64,000 nt of DNA from Umbilicaria muhlenbergii (taxonomy: Eukaryota > Ascomycota > Lecanoromycetes > Umbilicariales > Umbilicariaceae). The position numbers and the translations under genes were made by a program. This document shows positions 10,847 to 22,464 of the stretch, piece after piece. Location of the stretch: positions 4,590,927 to 4,654,926 of the forward strand of contig KK106981.1 of NCBI GenBank assembly GCA_000611775.1. The letters are read 5' to 3'. The notes under the pieces were generated by a model. It ran no database searches. It saw only the letters and a program-made list of their open reading frames with translations, and had not been told where the DNA came from. Numbering within the stretch: the first letter of the stretch is position 1; each line of letters starts with the position of its first letter.

Positions 10847-13800
10847 TCAAGCCGCAGCACGCATACGCATTTGTGCAAGAAAGGCATCCTCCTGCAAAAA
10901 TTGCGAGTAGTCAACCGGCTCGGGCGCTGGCAGCTCCACTTGCGCCGCCTTCCCCTCGCATTCCGGACACTCGTCAAACGTCTTGCTAGAGTAGGGGTGC
11001 CCGTTCGTACAAGACGTCAAATGACCGACTTCGTGCCGGCCCCACTTCCACCAGTATTGTCGCGCTTCCCGCCCGAAGAGCTTTCGTGGCGGGTCCATTC
11101 CATTGCAGAAGTTCTTCAACAGCCTATAACTCCGCATGTATGGCCCCGCGGCGGTGGGGTAGTACTTGCACGTCTTCGCAACTTCAAGCAGGCTCGCCTT
11201 TGTATCCAAGTCATGCTTGACTCCTAGAGCATGCAGGACCATGTAGAACGAGATCTGGACAAGGCGCAACTCAACTTCAAGGCTTTTCAGCTGAGCTGAG
11301 CCGGCCTCGATTAACAGCAAATCCAGCGTCTTAATGTTATCGGTAGCTTGCTCAATAGTAATCAGCAGGAGTCCATCCACCAATGTCTTGACATGCGGTA
11401 ACGCCTCTGCAGACAGAGACATGAATTTCTGCATCTTGACCGCTTCTTGCAAGGTCACCAGGCGACATTTGTGGTAGAGCAAATCATATCGTAGCTTAAA
11501 TGGAAGCACGGGAGCGGCAAAGATCTTAGGGTTGTCCAGGTATGCTGCTAAAGATACAGCGTTCTCCTCGAACGGTATCACAACTTTGTCTGATAGAGGA
11601 TCAGCTTCTAGATATTCGGTGATCAGCATTAAAACGCTCACCTCTAAAGTCGGTAATCATTTTTTGCACTTCCATCATTGTGTTTCCACGAACGCGGACC
11701 AAGTTCTGATTCTTCTTCCCAGCTAATGGAGATGGTCTGAATTGTTTGGTAAACTCTCCAAAACTTGAACACAATTCCGATTCGGCTTTGGTTAATTGGT
11801 CCTCAAACATATCCATCTTCCGTCCAAACTTCGCGTACATTCGATCGATGATGTCTGGGAGGCTCTGAAGTTGGTGGAAAAGTGAATATCTCCTGACGCT
11901 GCCGAGGCTCTCACTGCAAGCCGGACATGTTGGAGCACTGATATCGCTAACGAGTATCCGAGGACGAACAATGACACCCGTATGACTGATCTCATAACAA
12001 TCCGCTAGACCAACATGCTCGTCGAGCTCTTCCACGTCAAAACAGTGCCCACATGGCAGGCTCATCTGATGTCGATCGGGGAATTGGCCGGTTCTACATT
12101 CGATGCAGACACCGGGACATTGCTCTCCGCACAGACTGGGACAAACATGTCCACAAGCGAGTACTGCTATGGTAAGTAAGAGGAATTATCAAAGAAGTGA
12201 GGGGATGCCTTACTATCAGTACAAGGCTCACTGCAGGGCAAGCGACTACATGGCAAGCTGCACATAGTACTGCACTGCCCCTGATGTTCACACTCCCAAT
12301 TGCAAATTCTCACGCATGGGTCGCAGATTTTACTGCAGATTCGGGAACATGTTCCATGCTCACAAGACCTCTGACAAGGTTGCTGACAGGGCGGACATAC
12401 TCCTTTATGACATCTAAAAACGTTCAGCGTTGTCATACACAAGAGATTGGATAGACTCACTGAGCATCGCAATAGTGGCCGCAGGGTTGAAGCTTGTCAC
12501 AAGTCTCATCACAGGACGAGTGACCTGTCGACGCATGGCAATTAGAGCAAAGTCCTGTGCATTCATGACCGCAGTTCAGAACTTGTCCACAAGGCATATT
12601 GCACGGTAGAAATTGATCTTTAGCTGAACAACGAACATCTTGGTAATGTCCGCAAGGGAGCAGACGTGAGTCAACCGGATAGCTACACTCAGTTCCAGAT
12701 CCAGAGTAGGCTTCTGCGCAAGTCAGGGATGAAAGATGGCCGCATGTTAGATGAGTCGCTGTCACAGGGTAGCCGCATTCGCCACACTTCTCGCCGCAAG
12801 TCCGGGTACATGGATGGCCACAGTCATTTCGGACCTTTGGACAAGGCTCTGTACATCCGATACGTGCATGTAGTGACTCTGCATGGCACCTAAAAACGTC
12901 AGCGATACACTACTTTAACCATGTTAAGGCCCTACTTTTCTTTGCACATGTGCCCACAGGCAAGCTGCGCTCCACAGGGGACCTGGCAAATCGGTATGTG
13001 CCTGAACTGCACCGGGTCTCGGATCTCATAAGTCACCTGGGGATGTCTTGGGCAACAAGCTCGAAAGCTAGGTCCGATCATGCCTTTGCCAGCAAAAACT
13101 TCACTGGTGATGGGTTAGTACCTATGCCAATTCCAAGCATGACGCTGCTCACATGGTGGTATTCCACATCCCCACGCTACTCATGAGTGCTGCATTACCG
13201 ATGACATAGAAGCCATCACGGGCGCGACTGTACTCGTTAGCGTGGTCTCTTCCAGCGGCAAGGACTATTCGTCAGTCAAGATCAAGAGCATTGATGGGAT
13301 CTTACCTGCAGGCCACGTTGATACGATTGGGTGTCTTGAGAAAACCCACACGATCCTCGTAATTACTCCGGACAGTACTCATAATGACGACCTTGGCTTC
13401 TTCACCTTGGAAGTTGTCACTAGAAAACGTTAGCTTGTATCTATATCTGGCAGGACCCGACGTACATAGTAGTGACACGAAGCATATGTATCATGTCAAC
13501 TTCCGCTTTGAATCCAGATCCCATCATCTCGGCAGGAAGGAGACCTTCGTCAACAAGTGTCTCCCGATCTTTGTCGCTGAGCCATATCGAACACGTCATA
13601 TTCAACCGCTGTGAAAGGGCCGCGAGTTGGCCGTTGTATGGCGTCTAAATCTTGATGAGCAGTATGATCAATACGGAGGGAACAGGCTGCGCACCAAGAC
13701 AGCTATATCCCCGAGGTCGTAGGAGTTCCCTTTGATGAGGTACTGCACTAATTCGGCAACCATTTCCACCTCGAAAGCATTGGAGAACGACTTGGCCATA

Positions 13801-16705
13801 GGTGATCTAGGATCTGGTCGATCCTCTGGCTGCTGGTGATCAAGCCAATAGAGTCTGTCGACCATCCCTGCCACAGGCGGGTGTTGGTGCGTGGACTCGT
13901 GATCCTGTTTACAGTTAGACAGAGTGGACGATATTGGTTTGGCTGTTACTGGTACTTGCTTTCAGAAAAGGATATAATGTAGCTCTAGAAATGTCGGCGA
14001 TGTCTGGATGCATCCTCCTCTGGATGGTTAGTTGAGAAGTTGGTATGGGTAGCGCCTCCGGTTCCGAGGGAATCATAAGTCTCTCAAACAAAGATTCGTC
14101 AAGCCTATATCGACGACCGCCTTCATTCTCCATCGACAGCGCTGGCTCTTTGACCTGTGGTCTGCTGTCCTTAGCAAAGATAAAGTCTTCTCGAACATTG
14201 ACTGTACCTTAGCTGTAGCGGATCCCCAATGAATATGGCGTGCTCGATCGAAGAGAACAACGTGCACAGCGTATGAGCTTCCATGACTTCTCCCGCTTCT
14301 TCACAGATGACCACTCGTAGTTGAAGCTGGTTCAGAAGACGCCAATAACGAGCGCACGCTGTCGTAGTAAGGCCGATCACCTGCTCTGTACGATACAGTT
14401 AGTGATAAGTACAGAAAGCCGATGAAGGAGACTTACGCTGCGCTAGACACCTTCTATCTACTGCGGCGCGAGCTTCTCGCCTTCGATAGATTGCAGCTTG
14501 ATGACGTCGGTGGACCTCAACGAGGGAATCGGCAATTGCCCAAGGGTTTACCTCAGCCTTCAAGTTGTCAATGATCTTTTGCCTCTCAGCTAGGGGAGTT
14601 GTCCAGAGATTACTCTCTGCGAAAATGGTGCTGACATGCTCCGCATTGAGTTTTACTTTCGCCAGTAGTCTCTCTCTGGTCCTGGTCTCCCACGCGTCTG
14701 GCTCTCTAGAAGAATGATGCCTTCCGAGGAGTGTGTCGAAAAGTGTCACAAGGTGGTCCAAATCGCGTATGTCTCCCCCTTGACACCAGAACTCGTAGGC
14801 GTAGCCCCCTGCCTTTCTCGCTAACCGGATATCCGTGAGGTCCTCGCCGACGGTTTCCAGCGAGGCGAAATGCTCAAAAACAACCGGATATTTCGCTCGG
14901 AGAAGGCCTCTAACAGCGTGCCAGCTTAACGTGTCGTTACTTAATGCGTCTGACCAGCCCATCCCCTCGCGAACAAGACCTGTCGTAAGTTAGACTATTG
15001 TCATACGGTATGGATAAGTGCCGATGTACCTTCCACTTGAACTCGAGCATTACGTAAGTTCACAGACTCTATCCTCGTTATCTTCATCTTCTGACTTAGC
15101 TCTCTCAAGAGAAACGGTTTAGTCCACTCCGCCTTGCTACCAGCTCCAAGCCGAGCTATACTGGTTATGCCATCGTTCTTCAAGTCCCCCAGGAAGCTGT
15201 CGAGGGCATGGTTCGTCATGCAGACGGCCAATATTGGCTTCGGGTTGCTCTTGTCTTGTGAGTTGAGGATAGTCTTCGATAATGAGACGCCAAGATAAGT
15301 TTTCCCTGTACCGGGAGGCCCTTGAGTAAACGCGAGACCACGACTAAGGTTTTCGTGTAGCGCTGCAGCCTGGCCTTCGTCCAGCGTTGTTTCTTTCAGA
15401 GGATCACGGATATCAGGCTGCTGGTGAGGACATCCTGACCAATTTTTGCAAGGTGGCAGAGTAAGCGCGGTAGTGGAGTTTTGCTTGTTCCCGGGTCGAA
15501 GGCTATCGATGTTGTATTTAAAGTCCCGCCCTAATGCATATGTCGGTGGACCAATCTCTGCTACCGATAACGGAGTTGCAGACGCAATAAATGACGAAAA
15601 GGCGGCATTTGTGCTGTCATAAAGGTCCTGGAGCTGTCTAAGGCACAGAGAAAAGCCAGGCAACAACACTCCAGGGAGCTCCACCAATATGAATGTTCCG
15701 CGAAGTAGGCCCTGCGCGTAGTAGATAATTCGTCGCAAAGCATCCGTGTCTTCAGGGTCGGCGAGAGAAAGCTGGACCGATGCTGTTTCTGGTCAGTTAC
15801 ATAAAGACATCTGACAAGGAATGAGACTTGCCTCGCAGATCATTGCCGCTGCGCACTTTCATGGAATCAGTGCTTTGCCGTAAATGGACTTCAAAAAACG
15901 TGGTAGAAAGAGAAGAGCCATCCTCGTCTAGTCCTAGAAGTGCAACGAGCATACCCTTCTCAAAGAGCCCAGAGCTATGCATGCGACCTCCACGCAATGT
16001 ACGAGGACACGCAAAGCTGAGACGCACCACCGTGCCTTTGGCTTCATGAAAAAGTAGCTCCTCGAATAGCACGTCACGGAAAAGTGAGTATCGGACCCCA
16101 CGCGGTGTTTCTAGACTGAAGTCATAATCATAGTTCTGGTCTGTGGAAGCTATCGCCAGCTGCTGCGCAGCATGATAGCAAGTATCAATGATGCACTCGG
16201 TGCTCTCATATCGCAACTGACGGAAGAGAGTGTCGACAAGACAGGAGTATCCGCGTGGGAGGAAGTGAGACTGCGCAAAGTCTTTGCAAGGCATATACGG
16301 TCTTCGGAGGCATAGAATTTCGTCCGTCGTAGGTAGGATGCGAATGCGCCGGATATCCACGTGGTCATTGTCGTGACGTGTGCCTTGACGGGAGAGGTCT
16401 CCAGGACCATCTTCTTCAAAGACGTGCTTGTCGGCTGGTAAAATCCGCGGAGAGGAAGAGAGGCAGTTTGGAGCAGAGCTGGCTAAGCCAAGACAGGATG
16501 CTGATTGTGTGTCGTCTTCTATGATGCAGATGTTGTGACTGCTTGTGCAACGATCGCCCTGCCGGCAAAAGCCGTCCACGAAGTCCTTGCACAAGGATTC
16601 TCGTGGCACGGTCGCAAGGGATGCTGGTCGAAGTCGCTGGGCTTTGATCTGTCCCATGTTGCCGTTGTTACAAAGACCCTGCCACATGTGAGCTTGAGAT
16701 AGCAT
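10847..16705 (-). CDS. ZNFX1/Hrr1-like SF1 helicase with NFX1 zinc fingers
   Basis: This is a multi-exon gene with about eleven or twelve introns and roughly 1700 residues. Near the N-terminus is a CCCH finger (CKDFVDGFCRQGDRCTSSH, C-x7-C-x5-C-x3-H). The UPF1-like helicase core follows: Walker A AFTQGPPGTGKTYLG near 15330, motif II VVICEEAGEV near 14300, AIFIGDPLQL near 14225, TIQRRMHPDIADI near 14010, DNFQGEEAKVVIMSTVRSN near 13390, and NRINVACSRARDGF across an intron near 13300-13230. NFX1-type Cys-rich repeats fill about 13090-12060. A C-terminal motif CTNGHPYSSKTFDECPEC (near 11000) looks like the RZ finger of RNF213/ZNFX1. Known relatives act in small-RNA heterochromatin (S. pombe Hrr1) and small-RNA inheritance (C. 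elegans ZNFX-1). The first ATG in frame is at 16705; 16687 is an alternative, and an upstream exon is possible. One intron (15783-15831) is GC-AG. Confidence 0.9.
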
Positions 16706-17501
16706 AAGATGGAAGGAGAGACTGCGTTGGGAAGCTGGCTTACCTTCGAGTAGCAAGATCGTCAAGCTTCGTAGTCAAGTGTATGTAAGGTAAAGATTGG
16801 ACAATGCGTAGACGCAGATGAAGAATGAGGCGATTGATGTTGCTGTTGCTGTTGAGGTAGAGGTTGAGGTTGAGGTAGAGGTCGAGGGGAAGAGATGCAC
16901 GTTCTGGAAGGACTCTTCTCCGGCCCTACCTTAGTAAGCGAGGGGGTTGGGGTCATTCACCACAGACGTTAGTGGGAGATAAGGTAGGCAAACATGCATT
17001 CACTGTTTCGTTATGAAGCTCTCCGTAGGGCATTCCGCCAGGTCGTTCTCCTACGCCACCCATGCTCTCAGCTCGTACGTCAGTCTAAACGCCACTTCTA
17101 TGCCGCAAGGTGACATGATGAGGCAACTGTCGTTGGGATTGTCACCTCGAGAAAAACTTACCTCCTGAATCATCACACGTGGCCGAATAAGCATCAGTAG
17201 GGTAATTCACGTTCGGAGCTTGGCGTCTGGTAGTTGGAACGGATCCCTAGCTCTTGTAGAATGGGAAGCAAGTCTGGGGACAAGCAAACAGAGATTGAAG
17301 TAACAGCACTAGCTAGAGGGGTATATGAAGGAATCACAGCCAGAACAGGAACGCCGTATTATTTAGATTCGGACCTTGGTATCGAAAGCATGAGAAAGCA
17401 GACGCAAATAGCATGTGCACTATGGCAAAGACCCCGAAAGTACCTTTTAGCCATCTCCCCGACCCCTAAAAAGCAACAAGAAGCCCATCTCAAGTCTTCG
17501 T
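16706..17501. other. Intergenic, possible 5' exon of the helicase
   Basis: The stretch 16743-16880 has an open minus-strand frame ending in a good donor (GAAG|GTAAGCC near 16742) and a GTT/GAG hexamer-like tract near 16840-16885, so a short leader exon of the helicase may lie here, though I see no in-frame ATG. The rest holds no gene. Confidence 0.4.
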
Positions 17502-18889
17502 CTAAGCAGCTTTGGTGCGGGACGCTTTGGCAGTAGCTTTCTTCGGTCTACGAAACATAAGTAAAGCAAAGGTAACAATATTCTGAGCACCTACTCACCC
17601 TTCAGTATCCGTAGCACCACTCTTTTTGGCACCTTTCGCAGTCTTTGCATTACCATTCGCAGTGGCCTTTTTGCGCCCAGGCTTCGGCTTAGGGGCTTCT
17701 TCGACAATCTCTTCGTCGAGTTCATCCTTGTCGTCCTCCTCTTTGACCGCTTTGACTTCTGCAGCTTTTCTCGGCAGTCTGGTCCTTTTCGGAGCAGCCT
17801 CGAGCATGGGAGTTTCGTCGGCCACTTCGTCTTTCACAGCACTTGCTTCATCGTCAGCTTCAGCCTTGACCTTCTTCTTCTGCGCCTTTGCCTTCTTCGG
17901 TGGCGGCGCCTCGACTTCTGATCCGTTATCCTCCTTCACCTTCTTGCGCTGGACGCGGGCTTTCTTGAGTGATAGCATCTCATCTCCGGATTCATTGTTG
18001 GCTTCTTCGGCTTTGCCCTTTTTGGTCGTCTTACTAGCCGCTTTAGCTTTCTTGGTTGCTGGCTTCTCCACTTTGTCCTCCACGTCGCTGTCGTTATCCT
18101 TGGCACGGCCGCGCTTCTTTGGCGTACGCTTGCTCGGACTACCATCTTCGTTGTCCGCCTACCAAGTGTTAACGCAATGTTGAGCTTGCCGAAGGGCACC
18201 CCGCAACGCTCGTAGAGATATGCGCGTGTAATTACCTCATCGTTTCGCTGCTTCAAGGCGTGTGCTGGAGTTCTAAAGCCTTTCATGCCCGGACGATTGC
18301 GTTCCACGTCCTGGTCAACTTAACAAAGTCATCGAAGTACTGACGGGAAAATTCCACTTACACCTCTCCAGTCTTCGTCATCAACATGGCCATTTGCTAA
18401 AGCTCTCTGAACTTTCACTTGGTCTTCGAACGTAAGATCCTCGTACCCGTCGAGATATTCAAGATTGCCCTCGATGGCAGCCTTCAAACTCGCGATTTGT
18501 ACAGGCGTTGTGCATCCCCTGCAATAGCTTTAAACACTCATCGAGGCAGGAATTTCAAAGAACTACCCTACCAGTGTTTCCAATGCCAAGTCTGCTTGTC
18601 CTCGAAAGGCACTTGCGTTCCGAAACGTAGCTCGTTTTTTTCGATCTTGATGTCCGCTTTCTTGCACTCTGTATTACGGCAGCCTGCGCGCCGGCTACTG
18701 GCATACTCTGACCAAAGATGAGTAGGAAGCACTATACAACACGTAGCTACGTAAAAACGATGATATCCCAGATGGAAGGCTTTGAAATTCAGATACATGG
18801 ATGTGAGTATACTAGGTCAGACGAAAGAAAAGGCTTATCTGCGCGTGGAACAGAAACATCGGCCTACCTAGACGATAGACACCCGGCAT
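17502..18889 (-). CDS. PARP-type zinc-finger protein
   Basis: Exon 1 is 18889-18868 (MPGVYRL), followed by a 160-nt intron, and exon 2 starts at 18707. The join gives YRLEYASSRRAGCRNTECKK, then IEKNELRFGTQVPFEDKQTW and HWKHWGC across the next splice: a PARP-type finger with Cys, Cys, His, Cys ligands (C-x4-C in place of the C-x2-C of human PARP1). It continues with a GYEDL segment and GHVDDEDW, both typical of the fungal family. The C-terminal half (18083-17595) is a Lys/Ala/Glu-rich disordered tail with repeated KKAKAQKKK-like basic clusters; the last short exon ends at TAG 17504-17502. Such fingers bind broken or bent DNA; here no catalytic PARP domain is present, so a nuclear DNA-binding role is inferred. 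Confidence 0.85.
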
Positions 18890-19455
18890 CTTGGTGGATA
18901 ACCGGTAACAGGTTGTATTATGGCTAAAGCCGGAGAGAAGTGTGTGTTGTAGACTATTAACTTTGGATGACGCTATATTATGGTGAGAACGGTGCAAGGT
19001 TCCAAAGGAACGTGCCTTTTGGCGTCATCGTGAGGACTTACATCTGGATATTATACTTCTATTGAGAAAGTGATGGCAGTTTCTAGGTCGATGCTTCACT
19101 CCATCAACGTATCAAAGTGCTTTGGGTCGTGGTGGTTGCTCGGAGATGCTGCGCGGTCGTGTCGTAAGGCGCGGGAGGAGCACGCTTAATCTAGTTAGGC
19201 CTCGCGGTCCTTCGGTGGCAACAGTCCATTATCATTCTTCATTGTCGATACTATTGAGCGCTATCCTGGGAAATCCTCAGAACTACAGACTGTTGAGCGC
19301 AGTTCCGAGGACGTGCTCGTGACAAGCAACTGCTTACGGGCTGACGCACCTCCTTAAGGTAAAGCAGGAAGCGCAAGCATGTCTGCGACCACAAACTGTT
19401 ACTCCGACATGCTACAATTCTGGGATAAAGGGACTGCGTACGCTCACCGCTAGCA
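18890..19455. promoter_or_regulatory. Divergent intergenic promoter region
   Basis: This 566-bp stretch separates the starts of the minus-strand PARP-finger gene and the plus-strand mitochondrial-protein gene, so both promoters must lie here. I see no specific element that I can name. Confidence 0.5.
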
Positions 19456-22400
19456 ATGCATATAGCATCTACATCATACTGTCTGCGAGCATTCGCTCAT
19501 TCGGTGGAAGCTCGGTCTGGGCCGGCGACAGTCCTTGCGTTCCTCGCGCCGACTGTGGCGCGCTCGGCTCGACCTCTACATCCACTGCGGCAGCGATGGC
19601 GACCAAAGCCTCAAAGGCGTCATGCCTCCGGTCTAGCATTAAATGCCTCAGTACTTGACGATGTCGGTCTACCGCCCCCACAAAGGACGACCGGGCCCTC
19701 CAACACGAACTTGGTTGCTGCGCCCCAAGATCGCAATAATGCAGATGCTTGGGCAGCTCTCCTCGAACCGTACTTACCATTAACCCTACGGTCCAAGAGC
19801 CTGGTTGAGAAGTTGTCCGAGTTCGATGGGGTGCGGTGCATAGATACTCTCCCTCAGCTTCTGCTCCGAGCAAGGACGACTGATCCCTTGAGGTTAGACC
19901 TACTGAGCTACCTCGGGGTAAACCAGGGAAGATGGGAAGCCGTGCTCTGGCTTACGAAAACATTGTTGGCACATATGAAGAAAGTTGTAACACTTCCACA
20001 ATGCGAGACCATTTTGCAGCTACAATCATGGCGAGGCTCTGGAGGTTTGGATCAATTTACGGACCATGCGATATGGGCTGATCCGGTATCATGTCCATTT
20101 GATGCGCCAACACCAAGTCTTGATAAGCTCACAAGTTCTCCGGAACGCATAATGCCAACTATTGAGTCCCGCCCCTTAAGCGATGCACTCGGGCTTATAT
20201 GGCAGAGCGCTGGGAGTATGATACTTGAAGCGACCGACCGCTCACCCGAGCAGTGCAGAGTTATCATGTCTCACGTGTATCAATTACTTGCTCACTTGCA
20301 TCATATAGGGGCGATCCCCAATACCATGTACAATTACAGCCCTGCCCGAGATCCTTCTGTACTTCAAAGACCGCCAACCCTTCATCTCCTTTCGTCACGT
20401 ATATTGACTACGCTTTCCGACGCTGTGTGGAGAGCCCAGGAAAAAGAAGTCATATCCGAGGCTGCATCTGTGGGTGCAGAATACTCTTACAAGGGCCATG
20501 AGTTGCCCGAGGCGCGGTACAAGGTTCGAGTTCGCGAGCTCGGCACTGAAGTATGGCTGGAGCTCATTCTCTGGTCGTGCGTGGAAGGCGGCTGGATTTC
20601 AGAAGCTGCTTCGATTGTGACCGAGATGGAGAAACGGAAGGGCAAGTCTAAATGGTCGGTGATCAATTGGGATGCAATTCAGGAGCAGCCAACATCGGGT
20701 ACTCCTAAAGCTTCGAGAGTGGATTGGCAGGGTGTGATGTCTCGGATAGGTGGAGCCGTCGGTGGTATCGAAGGATACAACGAGGCGCCCCCTTTCGTAG
20801 AGATGGGTCCCCGCACCATCAGCAGCGAAGTGGTAGCTGCTCTCGTCGATGGCCTGGTCAACCTGGTTAGACGGGTGGCTGAGAACGGTGGCAAGACGCC
20901 TACAATGGTGTGGGAGAACATCAGCACCTGCAAGAAGCTTCTGGAACGAGGGAGATTCGGTTTGGAGTCTAGTTCTTGGAACTCGATAATACTTCGTTTG
21001 GTTGAATCTCAGGGTTTCAACCCTGAAATCGAGCCTGGCATGCTGGAGCGCATTCTAAACTTCGCACCGACTTACCAGCAGGAACTTGAGGCTTCTAATT
21101 CTCCTGCTGCACCTGGCTCTTTTGCGCAAGCGTACGTCGCTGAACAGTCGGCGGCCAGTCTTGGTCTCTTACATCGAACCTTGCATGCATTTGCATGTCG
21201 AGGCGACCTGCAAGGTGCTCTTCGTACTATCAAACAGTTGCAGAGCTTAGTAGATGCTAACCGGAACAAATCGATCAAAGAATTCAAGGTCCAGATTGAG
21301 GAAAGGCTTCGCAAAGGCGACAAGGATTCCATTGACTCTATAGATGATTACAGTAAGGATACTGATGTGCCGGGGTTCCATCCACACGTTCCAATCGGAA
21401 CACTGGCCATTTTCCTAGATCTCGTCACGGACGCGAAACTTTTCGAGATAGGTAAATGGCTTCTGTACTCCGATGCTATCGATGGGCGTATAATTCCTTC
21501 GTATCTTTACAGCGCCCCAGCGCTTCAACCGGCCCTTCTACGCTTTGCAACAGCAACGAAAGATGGGAGTCTATTCAATCGCTTAGTCACACGTTATTTG
21601 AATCCTCCGTTGCCAGAAGGCCACTTGCGAGCCCTTTTGCATTGTCAAATTGCGCTGGGCAAATGGGATGCTGTTGAAGAATTTCTCAAATATCGAAGGG
21701 ACGAGCGGAACATGATGTGGGATTCGACCGACGTGATGGCCGTCGCAAGTTCAATTATCTGCCTTGAGAAGTCGAGCGAGCCAGACTCGGAGTTCGCAAT
21801 GGCTAGGGCGAGGGGCATCTTGCGGGAGCTGTTACGAGGCGACTACAATACGCCGTCTGATCCTTCTCAACCACGCAACTTTTCTCGGTCACGCCTGCTG
21901 AACCAGCTCCGTCGGATTCTGAAGACTGTTCCTGGCCTCTCAGCTGACACTCCCTCCACTGCCCCGGTCGAGACGGGCCAAGCTCATGCCACTACAAATG
22001 TACCCGTCGAGGCTTTCAACATCTTACTTGAAGGAGTTGCCGAAACATTTGGGAGCGTTGAAGGGAGAAGACTGTGGAAACTGTGGTGCCGAGTTTCCAG
22101 ATCACCTAAAGAGCAAAACGTAGGTGGTACCAAGGACACCAGAAAGGCGTTGTTGAAAAGCAAGGAATGGGTAAGTGGAGGTGTGCCCGAATTGGTGGTT
22201 GTACCCAACCTTCAGACTCTGCGCATTGTTATGTGGCCGGCTGTGGAAGCAAGGGAAAAGGCCAGGCAAAAGCAGGTTCGAGGTTCGGCATCACAAGACC
22301 GAATACCGGCTGGAAAATCTGCAATCGACAAGGCCAAACTCTCCGAGGTCATGTTTGACGAAGAGTTATTTGCTTGGGCTGGGAAAATGTACAGAGACTT

Positions 22401-22464
22401 TGGCTTGACGAAAGATGAAGCCACTCAGGAACTTCGCGGATACTTTCCTGCGCGGTTGGTGTAA
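19456..22464 (+). CDS. Probable mitochondrial protein, 1002 residues, unknown
   Basis: This is a single uninterrupted exon with an ATG at 19456. The first 60 residues are rich in Arg, Ala and Ser with no acidic residues between about 20 and 60 (for example SARPLHPLRQRWRPKPQRRH), as in a mitochondrial targeting sequence. The body is alpha-helical with repeated helix-pair character (for example LHRTLHAFACRGDLQGALRT and LRALLHCQIALGKWDAVEEF), which recalls PPR/TPR-like helical repeats in fungal mitochondrial RNA or assembly factors. The pattern GDLQGALRTIKQLQSLVDAN is PPR-like, but I cannot assign a named protein. The C-terminus (EELFAWAGKMYRDFGLTKDE) is typical of a soluble globular end. Lack of introns in 3 kb is unusual next to its neighbours. 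Confidence 0.8.
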   Translation: MHIASTSYCLRAFAHSVEARSGPATVLAFLAPTVARSARPLHPLRQRWRPKPQRRHASGLALNASVLDDVGLPPPQRTTGPSNTNLVAAPQDRNNADAWAALLEPYLPLTLRSKSLVEKLSEFDGVRCIDTLPQLLLRARTTDPLRLDLLSYLGVNQGRWEAVLWLTKTLLAHMKKVVTLPQCETILQLQSWRGSGGLDQFTDHAIWADPVSCPFDAPTPSLDKLTSSPERIMPTIESRPLSDALGLIWQSAGSMILEATDRSPEQCRVIMSHVYQLLAHLHHIGAIPNTMYNYSPARDPSVLQRPPTLHLLSSRILTTLSDAVWRAQEKEVISEAASVGAEYSYKGHELPEARYKVRVRELGTEVWLELILWSCVEGGWISEAASIVTEMEKRKGKSKWSVINWDAIQEQPTSGTPKASRVDWQGVMSRIGGAVGGIEGYNEAPPFVEMGPRTISSEVVAALVDGLVNLVRRVAENGGKTPTMVWENISTCKKLLERGRFGLESSSWNSIILRLVESQGFNPEIEPGMLERILNFAPTYQQELEASNSPAAPGSFAQAYVAEQSAASLGLLHRTLHAFACRGDLQGALRTIKQLQSLVDANRNKSIKEFKVQIEERLRKGDKDSIDSIDDYSKDTDVPGFHPHVPIGTLAIFLDLVTDAKLFEIGKWLLYSDAIDGRIIPSYLYSAPALQPALLRFATATKDGSLFNRLVTRYLNPPLPEGHLRALLHCQIALGKWDAVEEFLKYRRDERNMMWDSTDVMAVASSIICLEKSSEPDSEFAMARARGILRELLRGDYNTPSDPSQPRNFSRSRLLNQLRRILKTVPGLSADTPSTAPVETGQAHATTNVPVEAFNILLEGVAETFGSVEGRRLWKLWCRVSRSPKEQNVGGTKDTRKALLKSKEWVSGGVPELVVVPNLQTLRIVMWPAVEAREKARQKQVRGSASQDRIPAGKSAIDKAKLSEVMFDEELFAWAGKMYRDFGLTKDEATQELRGYFPARLV

